Source: G963665815 sp942492065
GTDB taxonomy: Bacteria > Cloacimonadota > Cloacimonadia > Cloacimonadales > JAIOQZ01
DNA: 64,000 bases
Assembly (NCBI GenBank): GCA_942492065.1
Contig: CALODV010000008.1
Span: 1,116,001 to 1,180,000 of the forward strand
Direction of reading: 5' to 3'
The notes under the pieces are model-generated. The model had not been told where the DNA came from and did no database searches. It worked only from the letters and a program-made list of their open reading frames with translations. Each line of letters begins with the position of its first letter. Position 1 is the stretch's first letter. Shown here in pieces: positions 42,441 to 50,657 of this stretch. Position numbers and translations under genes: made by a program.

Positions 42441-42890
42441 ATGAAAACAGGAAAAACAATAGACAATTTGATGATACTCAGTAACAGCCAGAACCTGCCG
42501 AACAACGGTAATGTTATGTCCGAGAATGCTGTATTTGTGGGTAACCAGAACAGTATAGCTGAAGTCCAGATCTATGCTGCTACAGACATTACAATTGCAG
42601 ATGCAGCTGAGTTTGCTATCTCCGTACATGTTTGTGATGATCAGCATAAGACTAACACCTCTTCCCCATTCAATCCTGCTCTTTCCGGCTGGACAGACTC
42701 GCTTGATATGAAGATTATCCATCATGAAGCAGGAGCTGGTGATGTTTCATTCAGGCAGGGAGAGAAAATAGCTTCTTTTACTGTTCCCGAAGATTTCGCT
42801 TTAAACAAACCTTATATTTGTCTCAACTATCAGTCATCAACCAATATGAGCGCTGCAAAAATTGATGCTTTTGTTCATGTAAGCGTATAG
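42441..42890 (+). CDS. Capsid-associated (decoration-like) protein
   Basis: 149 aa from the ATG at 42441, preceded by GGGGGAG; the longer open frame runs inside the capsid gene and is discarded. All-beta character: 'GNQNSIAEVQIYAATDITIADAAEFAISVHVCDD', 'GDVSFRQGEKIASFTVPEDFALNKPYICLNYQSS'. It lies 10 nt after the capsid gene and is followed by a hairpin, so it may be made in similar amounts to the capsid. Role inferred from position only. Confidence 0.6.
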   Translation: MKTGKTIDNLMILSNSQNLPNNGNVMSENAVFVGNQNSIAEVQIYAATDITIADAAEFAISVHVCDDQHKTNTSSPFNPALSGWTDSLDMKIIHHEAGAGDVSFRQGEKIASFTVPEDFALNKPYICLNYQSSTNMSAAKIDAFVHVSV

Positions 42891-42898
42891 CAGAATTT

Positions 42899-42932
42899 AG
42901 GTTCGGATGGTGGATGTCTGCTGTCCGAACCT
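42899..42932 (+). terminator. Hairpin after the decoration-like gene
   Basis: AGGTTCGGA / TCCGAACCT 9-bp stem with a 16-nt loop, followed by TTTC. Likely a partial terminator or RNA-stability element that keeps capsid mRNA above tail mRNA. Confidence 0.6.
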
Positions 42933-42952
42933 TTCACTGACAGGAGGAAAAA

Positions 42953-43360
42953 GTGAATTGGAGCGAATTAAAGACTCTCGTGAGTCAGCGTGTCCTGATG
43001 CTTGAGAATGAGTTATCGGTTCTGGATGAGGAAAAACTGAATGCTAAAACACAGATAAGCATAGCATTTATGGAAGATGAAATCATCAGGAGCTGTGATA
43101 TTGAAAGCGGTTTTGACTTTTCCAATATTACTAATCCGGAGAATGCCGTATATATTGTTACAGTGAAAGCGTTAGAACTCATCTTTTCAGATATGTACAC
43201 GGGATCAGGCAACAGCATCTACAAAGAAAAGTCTGAGAAGTTTGGATATATCTACGGGAGAGATTTCAAGGAAAGTGTGGAAAAGTTGATATATACTAAA
43301 GATTCAGTAACAGAAAAACTCTATCTTGCAAACACAGCCTACAGCACGATAATCAGGTAG
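42953..43360 (+). CDS. Probable phage head-tail connector protein
   Basis: 135 aa from a GTG with AGGAGG 6 nt upstream. It is mainly helical ('WSELKTLVSQRVLMLENELSVLDEEKLNAKTQISIAFMEDEII', 'AVYIVTVKALELIFSDMY'), like gp6/gp15-type adaptors that sit on the portal. Position between capsid and tail-terminator candidates supports this. No specific family was recognised. Confidence 0.55.
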   Translation: MNWSELKTLVSQRVLMLENELSVLDEEKLNAKTQISIAFMEDEIIRSCDIESGFDFSNITNPENAVYIVTVKALELIFSDMYTGSGNSIYKEKSEKFGYIYGRDFKESVEKLIYTKDSVTEKLYLANTAYSTIIR

Positions 43361-43364
43361 AATA

Positions 43365-43796
43365 ATGTTCAGCATAATCAACGAAATCAACACACGTTTA
43401 TCAGAAATTCTCATGGAGACAGGGTTACCGATATTCATCTTTTCAGAGGATGGGATCAAGACAAATCATGATCTGAGCATCCCGGCAATATTGGCAGATA
43501 TCAGTACAATCTCTGAGTTCGTAGAAAAACCCGGATATAGAGTATCTTTTGCTGCTGAACTATGCATCTGGCTGATTGCTAAAAAATCTATGAAATTTGA
43601 CTTCCACAAGGTTCTGGGTATGATTAATGAGATAATCCTGAATAGTCTGCAGCATAAGGATTTCTTACATCCGCCGACATTGATGAAAATCAATACAGTC
43701 CAAAAAATACCACTGCCAGGGAGTTCCGAGTATAATCATTTCTTAATCAAAAAAGCCGAATATAAAATAGAGATAGAACAAAACAACAGGAGTTAA
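43365..43796 (+). CDS. Probable tail-completion/terminator protein (Mu gp37-like layout)
   Basis: 143 aa with alternating helix and strand ('MFSIINEINTRLSEILMETGLPIFIF', 'YRVSFAAELCIWLIAKKSMKFDFHKVLGMINEIILNSL'), ending with an acidic/Asn tail. Size and place directly before the tail-tube gene fit a tail terminator or neck protein such as the DUF1834/gp37 group. It starts 4 nt after the connector gene. Confidence 0.5.
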   Translation: MFSIINEINTRLSEILMETGLPIFIFSEDGIKTNHDLSIPAILADISTISEFVEKPGYRVSFAAELCIWLIAKKSMKFDFHKVLGMINEIILNSLQHKDFLHPPTLMKINTVQKIPLPGSSEYNHFLIKKAEYKIEIEQNNRS

Positions 43797-43798
43797 CA

Positions 43799-44737
43799 AT
43801 GAACGGAATACGGTATGGGAATTCATACAGAATCCATATTTTTAGTGAAAACAGTTATGGGAAACTGGCAGGCAATTACATTGATAATTACAGAGTTCTT
43901 TGTAATTCCATGTCAATCAAACCGGAAACAGAAGTAATAGAAATCAGTGCTAAAACAAATAGTGTTGAGCAGAAACATTCGGAAAAACTTGGCGGAAGAA
44001 AGAATGTGACTGTTACGATAAAAGGAGATCTATCACCTGATCATGCAGTTCTCCTGGAAGCTTATACAGGGAAGACATCATTTCCTTACGAGCATCAGAA
44101 TTCAAATGTACCGCTATCTTATGAAATTCATCAGTATTTTCTGAATGATAAAAAAGCTAACATTATACGTGGGTGCGTACTGGAGACACTGAAAATTTCA
44201 GGTGATAACGGTAAAACTATCGAATTCGAAGCAGTGTTCAGGGGACAATTGTTTGAGTCGGAAATTGACTGCACAAAAGACAGATTCAGTGAGTTTGTTC
44301 TTTTGAACTACACACCGGCAACACCTTTTGTCTGGGGCAAAACCGATTCCATTGCACTTCTTGAGATGTCTGAATACAGCACGTTCAATAAGTTCTCAAT
44401 GAGTATTTCCAGCGGATTTGTGAATGATGAACTACTATACCAGAATTCGTTCCTCAAGCAATGTGAGTTGATCAGCAGCTCAAGTGGGGAATTCGAATTT
44501 TCATCTAACTATATCATCAATGAAGAAGGTTGGATGGAACAGAGTATACTCAAGGATTCTCCATTTTTCAATACTTTCACAATTTCAAATGGTACTGATT
44601 CCTGGAAACTTGACTTCTACTGCAAAATACTGGAAATAAATCCTTCCGATCCTGAAAAGCAGATATTCCAATTCTCCGCTAAAACAACATTATGTGCTAC
44701 AGAATCAAACCCAATGATTAAAGTCATCATGGTATAG
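43799..44737 (+). CDS. Probable phage major tail-tube protein
   Basis: 312 aa, beta-rich: 'SIKPETEVIEISAKTNSVEQKHSEKLGGRKNVTVTIKGDLSPDHAVLLEAYTGK' and 'KISGDNGKTIEFEAVFRGQLFES' are the repeated-strand type seen in tail-tube proteins. The gene order (tail terminator, tube, chaperone with frameshift, tape measure) is that of siphophage tails. AGGAG lies before the ATG. Confidence 0.65.
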   Translation: MNGIRYGNSYRIHIFSENSYGKLAGNYIDNYRVLCNSMSIKPETEVIEISAKTNSVEQKHSEKLGGRKNVTVTIKGDLSPDHAVLLEAYTGKTSFPYEHQNSNVPLSYEIHQYFLNDKKANIIRGCVLETLKISGDNGKTIEFEAVFRGQLFESEIDCTKDRFSEFVLLNYTPATPFVWGKTDSIALLEMSEYSTFNKFSMSISSGFVNDELLYQNSFLKQCELISSSSGEFEFSSNYIINEEGWMEQSILKDSPFFNTFTISNGTDSWKLDFYCKILEINPSDPEKQIFQFSAKTTLCATESNPMIKVIMV

Positions 44738-44745
44738 GAGGACAC

Positions 44746-45168
44746 ATGAGCATAGAAATGAAAAATTGTTTTGCAGATCATGGAGCATTCTTCATTAAAC
44801 CAGTATACTATGGCAACACTAAGATTGCAGATATTAGAGCATTGAGACCTTTGGATCAGGATATGCTTCAGACATATCTCGGAGAAATCAGTATTATTGA
44901 GGGTGAACCCGTCTACAAAAATATTCAACCGGAGCATCTCAGGCTAGCCAGAATTGTACTTTCTCTTGGTGGTGAACTCCATGGAAAAAAACACAGGATA
45001 AGTTCGGAAGGCTGGATTTTTGACAGAGAGGTCACAATAGACAATGTCAACATGCTTAATGATGATATAATAGAGGCTATTGACAGGACTATTTTGGAAT
45101 TTGAAGAAGAATACAAAACACATAGAGAAATGCTAAAAAAAAACTCAAATCAGCTATCAGATTCTTAG
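44746..45168 (+). CDS. Tail assembly chaperone, short form (gpG-like)
   Basis: 140 aa, acidic, starting after GGAGGAC. It resembles gpG-type chaperones ('IRALRPLDQDMLQTYLGEISI', 'EHLRLARIVLSLGG', C-terminal helices). It stands just before the tape measure, as in lambda. The last codons contain a 9-A run with the slippery heptamer A-AAA-AAC in the zero frame, and a 102-codon extension is open in the -1 frame, so a longer gpGT-like product is also predicted. Confidence 0.7.
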   Translation: MSIEMKNCFADHGAFFIKPVYYGNTKIADIRALRPLDQDMLQTYLGEISIIEGEPVYKNIQPEHLRLARIVLSLGGELHGKKHRISSEGWIFDREVTIDNVNMLNDDIIEAIDRTILEFEEEYKTHREMLKKNSNQLSDS

Positions 45169-45452
45169 TACTGAATAATGACGCAGAAAGACTTCTTTTT
45201 GAGGAACCGGGTGAAATAACATTCTGCAAAACCTGTGAGAACTTTGCATTATGCAGCAGACATTCAGGATACCCCAGAATTCCTGAAAATCTTATGAGAA
45301 TAATCAAATTCATATTTCTTAAACAAAAGGATATTATTTTTCTGCCATGGGGCAAAACACTGAACAATCAACCGGTCTGGTTCTTTGAACTGAGTTTATC
45401 AGGACTGCAGATTATGCAGCAAATTAAGGATGAAGCCGACAAGGCAGGGTGA
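44746..45452 (+). CDS. Tail assembly chaperone, long form made by -1 ribosomal frameshift (gpGT-like)
   Basis: The zero frame (44746-45144) continues after a -1 slip at 45138-45144 into an ORF that ends with TGA at 45450-45452. The extension has no in-frame ATG before its middle, is not in an independent gene arrangement, and encodes a sensible protein with a Cys cluster ('FCKTCENFALCSRHSGYP', 'IIFLPWGKTLNNQPVWFFELSLSGLQIMQQI'). The combined product is ~235 aa. This mimics lambda gpG/gpGT, where the long form carries the tape measure-binding part. The tape-measure gene begins 17 nt later. Confidence 0.7.
45138..45144 (+). promoter_or_regulatory. -1 ribosomal frameshift heptamer A AAA AAC
   Basis: It fits X XXY YYZ exactly in the zero frame and is embedded in nine consecutive A (45135-45143). 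The short form stops 24 nt later. Confidence 0.7.
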
Positions 45453-45468
45453 TAAGAGTGGAGGGTAA

Positions 45469-46422
45469 ATGCAAAATATAAAATTAAATGTAGATGTAAA
45501 AACAGATACCGGAAGAAAAAATCTCAACAAACTGGAAAATAATATTGATTCCGTTATTAAAAAGCTGGTAGAAGCTAACAAAGAAATAACGAAAACGCAT
45601 GTTCAATCAGCCAAAACAAGAATTGATAGTGATAAACCCGGGGGATTCCAGCCTGGATCGTTCAGTTCATCAGGGAATTCACTTGAGCTGCAGAATCTGG
45701 ATAACATGGTTCAAATCCGCAAAGAAAAGGATCTGGAATATATTGAGTGGAGAAAGGAACTGTGGATTCAGGAACACCAGTTTGAATATGCACTTTTCCA
45801 GAGATCAATGGCATCAGTTGAGAAAATGTATTCCAAAGCTATAGATTTGATGATTGATAAGGATATGTCCTGGAAAAAGGCTAATCAACTCGTTAAAGAT
45901 TCACTGAAAGATCTGGCAAAATCATTGCTTAAAGCTGTTGTTAAAACTCTGATGCAGGCAGCCGTTCAGTCAATAGCATCGGGGATTATCATAGAAAGAG
46001 CTATGAAAAAACCTGCAATTCTGACATCATTGGCAACTGGTGGGACTAATTCCCTGGGTGCTGTGGCTGGGATAAAGGCGACTCAACGGGCAATGATGTT
46101 TTCTCAAGGCGGTTATGTATCGGGAGTCGGTTCATCTGTCTCGGATTCGATCCCCGCATTTCTCTCACACGGTGAATACGTAGTAAATGCACAAGCTACC
46201 AGATCGAATAAAGAGCTGCTAAATGATCTCAATTCAGGGTCTAGCGGAAGCATTAGTGCAGGCTTAGAAAAAGTTGCAAGTCTACTAAAGACAATCAATA
46301 TGAATCTGGTTCGCAAAAATTTGAGTGTGAATGTTGTTAATGATCATGTAGATTCAGAAACCGCCGTAATCAATCATGATATTACCAGAAATAAGATGAT
46401 TCGAGGGGGTTACAATGCATAA
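45469..46422 (+). CDS. Short tail tape-measure protein
   Basis: 317 aa. The N-terminal coiled coil ('NLNKLENNIDSVIKKLVEANKEITK') is followed by amphipathic helices and a hydrophobic Ala-rich segment (~150-210). The tape-measure C-terminal signature is 'SQGGYVSGVGSSVSDSIPAFLSHGEYVVNAQATR'. Tape length sets tail length. 317 residues is much shorter than the 700-1500 residues of common siphophages, implying a tail of only tens of nanometres. The stop overlaps the next start by 8 nt. Confidence 0.78.
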   Translation: MQNIKLNVDVKTDTGRKNLNKLENNIDSVIKKLVEANKEITKTHVQSAKTRIDSDKPGGFQPGSFSSSGNSLELQNLDNMVQIRKEKDLEYIEWRKELWIQEHQFEYALFQRSMASVEKMYSKAIDLMIDKDMSWKKANQLVKDSLKDLAKSLLKAVVKTLMQAAVQSIASGIIIERAMKKPAILTSLATGGTNSLGAVAGIKATQRAMMFSQGGYVSGVGSSVSDSIPAFLSHGEYVVNAQATRSNKELLNDLNSGSSGSISAGLEKVASLLKTINMNLVRKNLSVNVVNDHVDSETAVINHDITRNKMIRGGYNA

Positions 46423-48181
46423 ATGGCAGATTATCCTACATGAGAACGGAGGTATTGGAGGTAAGTTCGATGGAAACTGCTATGTCAATCCCAATGGAAG
46501 ATTTTCCGACAGCCTTCTAGCTATTCCGGTTAAAGTTCGTTTCAAGCACAATAATGAAGGAGCAGCCGAACAATACCTCTGGGGTGGAATGTATTACGGA
46601 TTAAAGATAATCAATACTGCGGATTGTTACAATCTGCAACTGGAAATAGCAGGTAATGAATATCTTATTTCTGATTTTGCACTTCATTATGATGATACTT
46701 ACAATATTGAATCCTTTGTATCTAATAGTGAGTTCACATGTTTGATTAAAGATAAGTGGAACAACCTAAGGTATAAGCATACTTGTTCTGTTTCTACTAC
46801 ATCTTTCGGAAACTCTATATTCTACATTGGTGCCGAAAGACAATCAAATGCATCTGCTTCTGGCTTTTTCAACGGCGTCATATTTGCATTTCAGTACTTT
46901 GATTCTATTACTAATGAGTATGTTAAGTTAATCTTTCGAAAAAACTACTTGAACGTTCCGGATTATGTGATTAAAGATCATTTTGGAAACAAGAATGCAT
47001 CCCTTTACAACATTGCTCCTGCAGCATTCTGGTCTGAAAGTATAGATATCTCTGATTATTCTGTGAGCATTTCCAAACTGAGGTATAGAGCAGACGAGTA
47101 TCATATTCCTCTGATTCAAAGAACAGCTGTTACCATGAGAAATAATGCAAATCTTCAAATTGATGATATCATAAGCATACAGGATATACTTACGGGAAAC
47201 ATTCACTATATATATCGAGTTAAATCTATAAAATCAGTGGAATACAATCTCAATGAAATTGCACTGGAAGATGTGTATGGTGACTTGTCAGATATATACT
47301 TCAGAAATATCATACATAGCACAACATCATTTACTGAGCTCCGATATGATTGGTGGAATACAGTCGATCCCGTACTCTTTACCGGCAATTATCATATAAC
47401 AGAGTATTTCCATGATCCGTTTAACCCCGATTATTGTTGGATGTCCTTGATATACCTGTTAAAAATGCTTCACGGTGTGCTTGAACTTGACTATATCATT
47501 GATCTTGATACATCTGAACTGAATAATGGAACATCATATCTTAAACAGGATTCAACCAGTATCAATTACAGGGAAATCGCTTTTAACCTGTACGTATTGA
47601 AATGCATTGGTAAGAATAAAGAGGGAGAATGTCAGGTAAATGTTCTCTCCATTTTCAGAGCTTTATTAAATACAATGAGAATCACAACAAGAATTTCCAA
47701 CTCCCATTTTATCTATGAGGATATCAATAATGATAACATTATGTTTCCTGAAGACAATAGAAAAACTTATGAAACAACAATATCTGAAGGTCCTTCAAGT
47801 CATTTTCTTCAGTGCACCAGGTTAGCATCATCTCAAAACTGCTGGGACGATGTCATTGACTGGTCTGATACACTGACAGAGGAATTTTATGAACTTCCTT
47901 CTGATGAAATGCTTAAGAACAGCTTCAAAAAGGTTTCACTTCCGGATCATTTTAACCTTGGAATTCATGGAAGCTACAATAATCATTTTGCTACTGTTTC
48001 TCCACCAGTTGAAGAGCAGTTAACAATTAAGCTTAATACATTGTACACTGGGAAAAAAAAAGAAACTGATTATTCTCACAGCTATAACGAAGAACATCTG
48101 AGCAGTTACATACTTAAAGAGGATGATATTATTAACAATATCACTAAAGTCAGGCTTAACAACTATCAAGGAGGTATTTGA
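46415..48181 (+). CDS. Phage tail/baseplate protein with concanavalin-like N-terminal region
   Basis: 588 aa. The first ~190 residues look like a LamG/concanavalin jelly-roll ('GKFDGNCYVNPNGRFSDSLLAIPVKVRFKHN', 'FFNGVIFAFQYFDSITNEYVKLIF'), a sugar-binding fold common in tail proteins. The rest is beta-rich and hub-like ('VTMRNNANLQIDDIISIQDILTGNIHYIYRVKSIKS'). It may bind a surface polysaccharide and attach the tail tip to a cell. No enzymatic motif was recognised. It overlaps the tape measure and precedes a small beta-rich gene, in the place of baseplate and receptor-binding genes. Confidence 0.6.
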   Translation: MHKWQIILHENGGIGGKFDGNCYVNPNGRFSDSLLAIPVKVRFKHNNEGAAEQYLWGGMYYGLKIINTADCYNLQLEIAGNEYLISDFALHYDDTYNIESFVSNSEFTCLIKDKWNNLRYKHTCSVSTTSFGNSIFYIGAERQSNASASGFFNGVIFAFQYFDSITNEYVKLIFRKNYLNVPDYVIKDHFGNKNASLYNIAPAAFWSESIDISDYSVSISKLRYRADEYHIPLIQRTAVTMRNNANLQIDDIISIQDILTGNIHYIYRVKSIKSVEYNLNEIALEDVYGDLSDIYFRNIIHSTTSFTELRYDWWNTVDPVLFTGNYHITEYFHDPFNPDYCWMSLIYLLKMLHGVLELDYIIDLDTSELNNGTSYLKQDSTSINYREIAFNLYVLKCIGKNKEGECQVNVLSIFRALLNTMRITTRISNSHFIYEDINNDNIMFPEDNRKTYETTISEGPSSHFLQCTRLASSQNCWDDVIDWSDTLTEEFYELPSDEMLKNSFKKVSLPDHFNLGIHGSYNNHFATVSPPVEEQLTIKLNTLYTGKKKETDYSHSYNEEHLSSYILKEDDIINNITKVRLNNYQGGI

Positions 48182-48182
48182 A

Positions 48183-48617
48183 ATGGCTTTCTGGGGGAAA
48201 AAATCACCTGTGATACTTTATGGCGGAAGTTTTTCGCTGGAATGGGATCTCAATCTGATGGATTGTACTTATAGCTACTCATGGAACAAGGAAAGAATTT
48301 TACATAAATCGGTAATAACCGGTAAAATGTGGTCTCACGATCTTTCACAGAACCCTGAGCACGGGAGAATGCATATAGATCTCACCATATTCAACATGAA
48401 CACCAATGACATGGCAATATTCCTGTCATTGCGCAATAATACAGCCCTGAAAATTCGAATGCATAATGATGGAGACGCAGCTCCCTGGGAAGAAGTATTT
48501 CTGGTAGAACAATACCAACCATTTGCCGGAGCAGAATCAGAAATTCCGTATCCTGCTTTTGATTGCGGGTACATCAAACTTGTATCTGAGAACTACATTA
48601 ATCTACCCGACAGCTGA
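48183..48617 (+). CDS. Small phage tail-associated protein
   Basis: 144 aa from the ATG at 48183 with AAGGAGG upstream; the open frame before it lies inside the tail gene. Beta-rich ('MAFWGKKSPVILYGGSFSLEWDLNLMDCTYSYSWNKERI', 'MHIDLTIFNMNTNDMAIFLSLRNNTALKI'), with no recognised family. It starts 1 nt after the previous stop, so it is part of the same operon, likely a distal tail or tip protein. Confidence 0.5.
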   Translation: MAFWGKKSPVILYGGSFSLEWDLNLMDCTYSYSWNKERILHKSVITGKMWSHDLSQNPEHGRMHIDLTIFNMNTNDMAIFLSLRNNTALKIRMHNDGDAAPWEEVFLVEQYQPFAGAESEIPYPAFDCGYIKLVSENYINLPDS

Positions 48618-48650
48618 TTCTCAGTATTTAATCCATATGTAGGAGGACTA

Positions 48651-48980
48651 ATGATAATTGAATGGAAAACGATAGCAGTAATTCTATCTCTTTCAGGAAC
48701 TCTGGTAAACATAGTTATATCATTTTCCAGACATTCTGCTATGATAAAGCGTAATGCGGAAAAGATCAGAGAGCATGCCGAGTTGCACAAAATATCTAAT
48801 AGCGAGTTGAAGACAATACACAAAAATTGTCAGAATAATCAGATACATTTTGAAGGAAAATACATCAGCAGAGAAACTCTGGAATTGAAGTTTGTTAACC
48901 TGGAAAACAAAATTGATGAATTAAGCAAACAGATAAACTACATGAACTCCAATTTTGTAAAACAGTACTTAAGAGTATAA
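48651..48980 (+). CDS. XhlA/holin-accessory-like membrane coiled-coil protein
   Basis: 109 aa. One N-terminal membrane helix ('WKTIAVILSLSGTLVNIVISF') is followed by a long coiled coil ending 'KFVNLENKIDELSKQINYMNSNF'. The order differs from XhlA (coil then helix), so the name is only by analogy. Preceded by AGGAGG. It is the last gene of the head-tail operon and could belong to lysis or membrane release, but no lysin gene is adjacent. Confidence 0.5.
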   Translation: MIIEWKTIAVILSLSGTLVNIVISFSRHSAMIKRNAEKIREHAELHKISNSELKTIHKNCQNNQIHFEGKYISRETLELKFVNLENKIDELSKQINYMNSNFVKQYLRV

Positions 48981-49216
48981 TGCTGAACATTGCCAGAATT
49001 GTTTTTACAATGAATAAAAACACGAACTTCCATAGTTGAAGGAATATTCAAGAGATGTAACGCATGAAATACTATGCACAAAGTTATTTCACTACTTTCA
49101 TTGTCTTCGATGAGTCTGAAAGATACAATAATGTTGAGTAAAGAAACTTTTGCTCATGAATCAAAAAGTGTTAATAAATTTTTTACACAAAAAAAGAGAA
49201 TGTCAATATTTTTTGA

Positions 49217-49243
49217 TTGACAAAAACCTTGTTAAGACATAAT
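49217..49243 (+). promoter_or_regulatory. Sigma70-type promoter of the lipoprotein genes
   Basis: TTGACA at 49217-49222 and CATAAT at 49238-49243, 15-bp spacing; slightly short, but both boxes are close to consensus. The start codon follows 18 nt later. Confidence 0.45.
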
Positions 49244-49260
49244 TTAAGTATGAGGTAATT

Positions 49261-49647
49261 ATGAAATCCATGAAAATATTTGTTATTACATTAATGAGCA
49301 TCCTTCTTTTCAGCTGTGCTGCAGCGTCGTCTACTGGTAGTCGAACAAAAGGTAACAAAAACTATCGTCAATACATGACATATGCAAAAGATCTTGCAAA
49401 GAGCTACGATTGGAAAGAAGCCGCTGAGCAGATGGAAAACTCACTTGATTTACATGAAACAGGTGAAGGATACTATCTAGCCGGTTTATATTACATTAAA
49501 GCTTCAATTAATTCAGATAATGATTTCACAGCGAAAAGCCTTTACAAAAAAGGAAGAAAATACCTTAAGATTTCTGCAAATGATTTTGGTTATAAACCAG
49601 CGGAAAAAACACTTGAAGATATAAAAAACCTTAAGACCTATAAATAA
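49261..49647 (+). CDS. Small lipoprotein of unknown function
   Basis: 128 aa. Signal peptide with lipobox 'LLFSC' (Cys19), then a Ser-rich linker and a helical, TPR/Sel1-like part ('AKDLAKSYDWKEAAEQMENSLDLHETGEGYYLAGLYYIKA'). It has its own promoter and lies between the tail and terminase modules of the phage-like cluster. It does not look like a phage gene. It could be host cargo or the scar where the cluster was rearranged. Confidence 0.7.
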   Translation: MKSMKIFVITLMSILLFSCAAASSTGSRTKGNKNYRQYMTYAKDLAKSYDWKEAAEQMENSLDLHETGEGYYLAGLYYIKASINSDNDFTAKSLYKKGRKYLKISANDFGYKPAEKTLEDIKNLKTYK

Positions 49648-49705
49648 AAAACATCGTAAAAATAGATTATCAAATTTTCAATCAATCTAACTCTTTGGAG
49701 TAACA

Positions 49706-50086
49706 ATGAAGAGAATGACTGTTATAATTTTATTGGTTCTTGTATTTTTTCTTGCAGGATGCAGCAGATTCAAGACATTATCAAATAATACTGCAACATA
49801 TCCTGATGGTAAAGTAGCAAAAGCATATTCTTTCTATGTAAAAGATTTTCAGAATGATAGTATGACCTGGTCTGAAATCGAAAAGTTCTCAGCAACTCAG
49901 TATTCATCAGAAGTAGATACCTTATACATATATTATTTTGATGAAGAAATGGTTGGTTCTACAATCAGAGGACTCAAACTGAAAAGAAGTTACAGAAAAA
50001 AATGTATAGCGATATTCAAACAGATTCCGGGTAATAAAAGTCGCTTAATCCAATTTCCATTTGAGGAGTCGAGACTTAATCAATAA
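49706..50086 (+). CDS. Small lipoprotein of unknown function
   Basis: 126 aa. Signal peptide with lipobox 'FLAGC' (Cys19), then a beta-rich mature domain ('YPDGKVAKAYSFYVKDF', 'VDTLYIYYFDEEM', 'RKKCIAIFKQIPG'). TTTGGAG precedes the ATG. It is inside the phage-like cluster after another lipoprotein. A superinfection-exclusion-like role is possible but unproven. Confidence 0.65.
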   Translation: MKRMTVIILLVLVFFLAGCSRFKTLSNNTATYPDGKVAKAYSFYVKDFQNDSMTWSEIEKFSATQYSSEVDTLYIYYFDEEMVGSTIRGLKLKRSYRKKCIAIFKQIPGNKSRLIQFPFEESRLNQ

Positions 50087-50279
50087 ATGGTAGAACTCTG
50101 TGAGTTAGCCCCCCAATTGCTAAATTTGCAATAACCATTATTGTTGCAATAATTGTCACAATTGTAATTATTAATGCAGCATAGGTCATCTTATTCTCGT
50201 GTTTCCTCAATATGTGTGGGTGGAAATACCAGATATAACTATAAACAATAAGTAGAATTAACGCTATAATTTCAATCAT
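50076..50279 (-). CDS. Small membrane protein with two helices
   Basis: 67 aa with two hydrophobic segments (4-18, 'IIALILLIVYSYIWY'; 33-55, 'AALIITIVTIIATIMVIANLAIGG') separated by a charged loop ('HPHILRKHENKM'). A holin-like size and topology, but it is transcribed opposite to the phage genes and overlaps the lipoprotein gene end by 11 nt. AAAGGAG lies 12 nt before the ATG, a long gap. Function unknown. Confidence 0.5.
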   Translation of the reverse strand: MIEIIALILLIVYSYIWYFHPHILRKHENKMTYAALIITIVTIIATIMVIANLAIGGLTHRVLPFID

Positions 50280-50330
50280 TTATCGTATATACTCCTTTAT
50301 CAATTACATGTTTATCTAAGAGGGCAAAAA

Positions 50331-50657
50331 ATGGCAAGTAATTTAAAGAAACAAGTAACTAATATATATCCACAATCTAAAACTGCTGCAAAAAAAAAGA
50401 GTAGAAAGAAATCTGTTGATAAATCAAGCATTAAAGCACTGCAGAATAGAGATCTGAATGTTGTTGACATTCTATTGGAATCCCTGGAAGAAATGTACTC
50501 AATCAATGAACTGGATCTAAAGACAGCTTCCGCAATACTTAATCAGTTAATATCCACCAGAAAAAACATATTATCCTACTATATCACTGAGGAGAAATCT
50601 AATAGTAACTGGATTAACACAATGCAGATAAGGGATTTACATGGAAAATCAATCTAA
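50331..50657 (+). CDS. Probable phage terminase small subunit
   Basis: 108 aa, basic N terminus ('KKQVTNIYPQSKTAAKKKSRKKSV'), helical C-terminal region. It overlaps the large-subunit gene by 17 nt, the normal place for TerS, which selects viral DNA and hands it to TerL. No clear HTH is recognised, so the assignment is by position, size and charge. Confidence 0.6.
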   Translation: MASNLKKQVTNIYPQSKTAAKKKSRKKSVDKSSIKALQNRDLNVVDILLESLEEMYSINELDLKTASAILNQLISTRKNILSYYITEEKSNSNWINTMQIRDLHGKSI

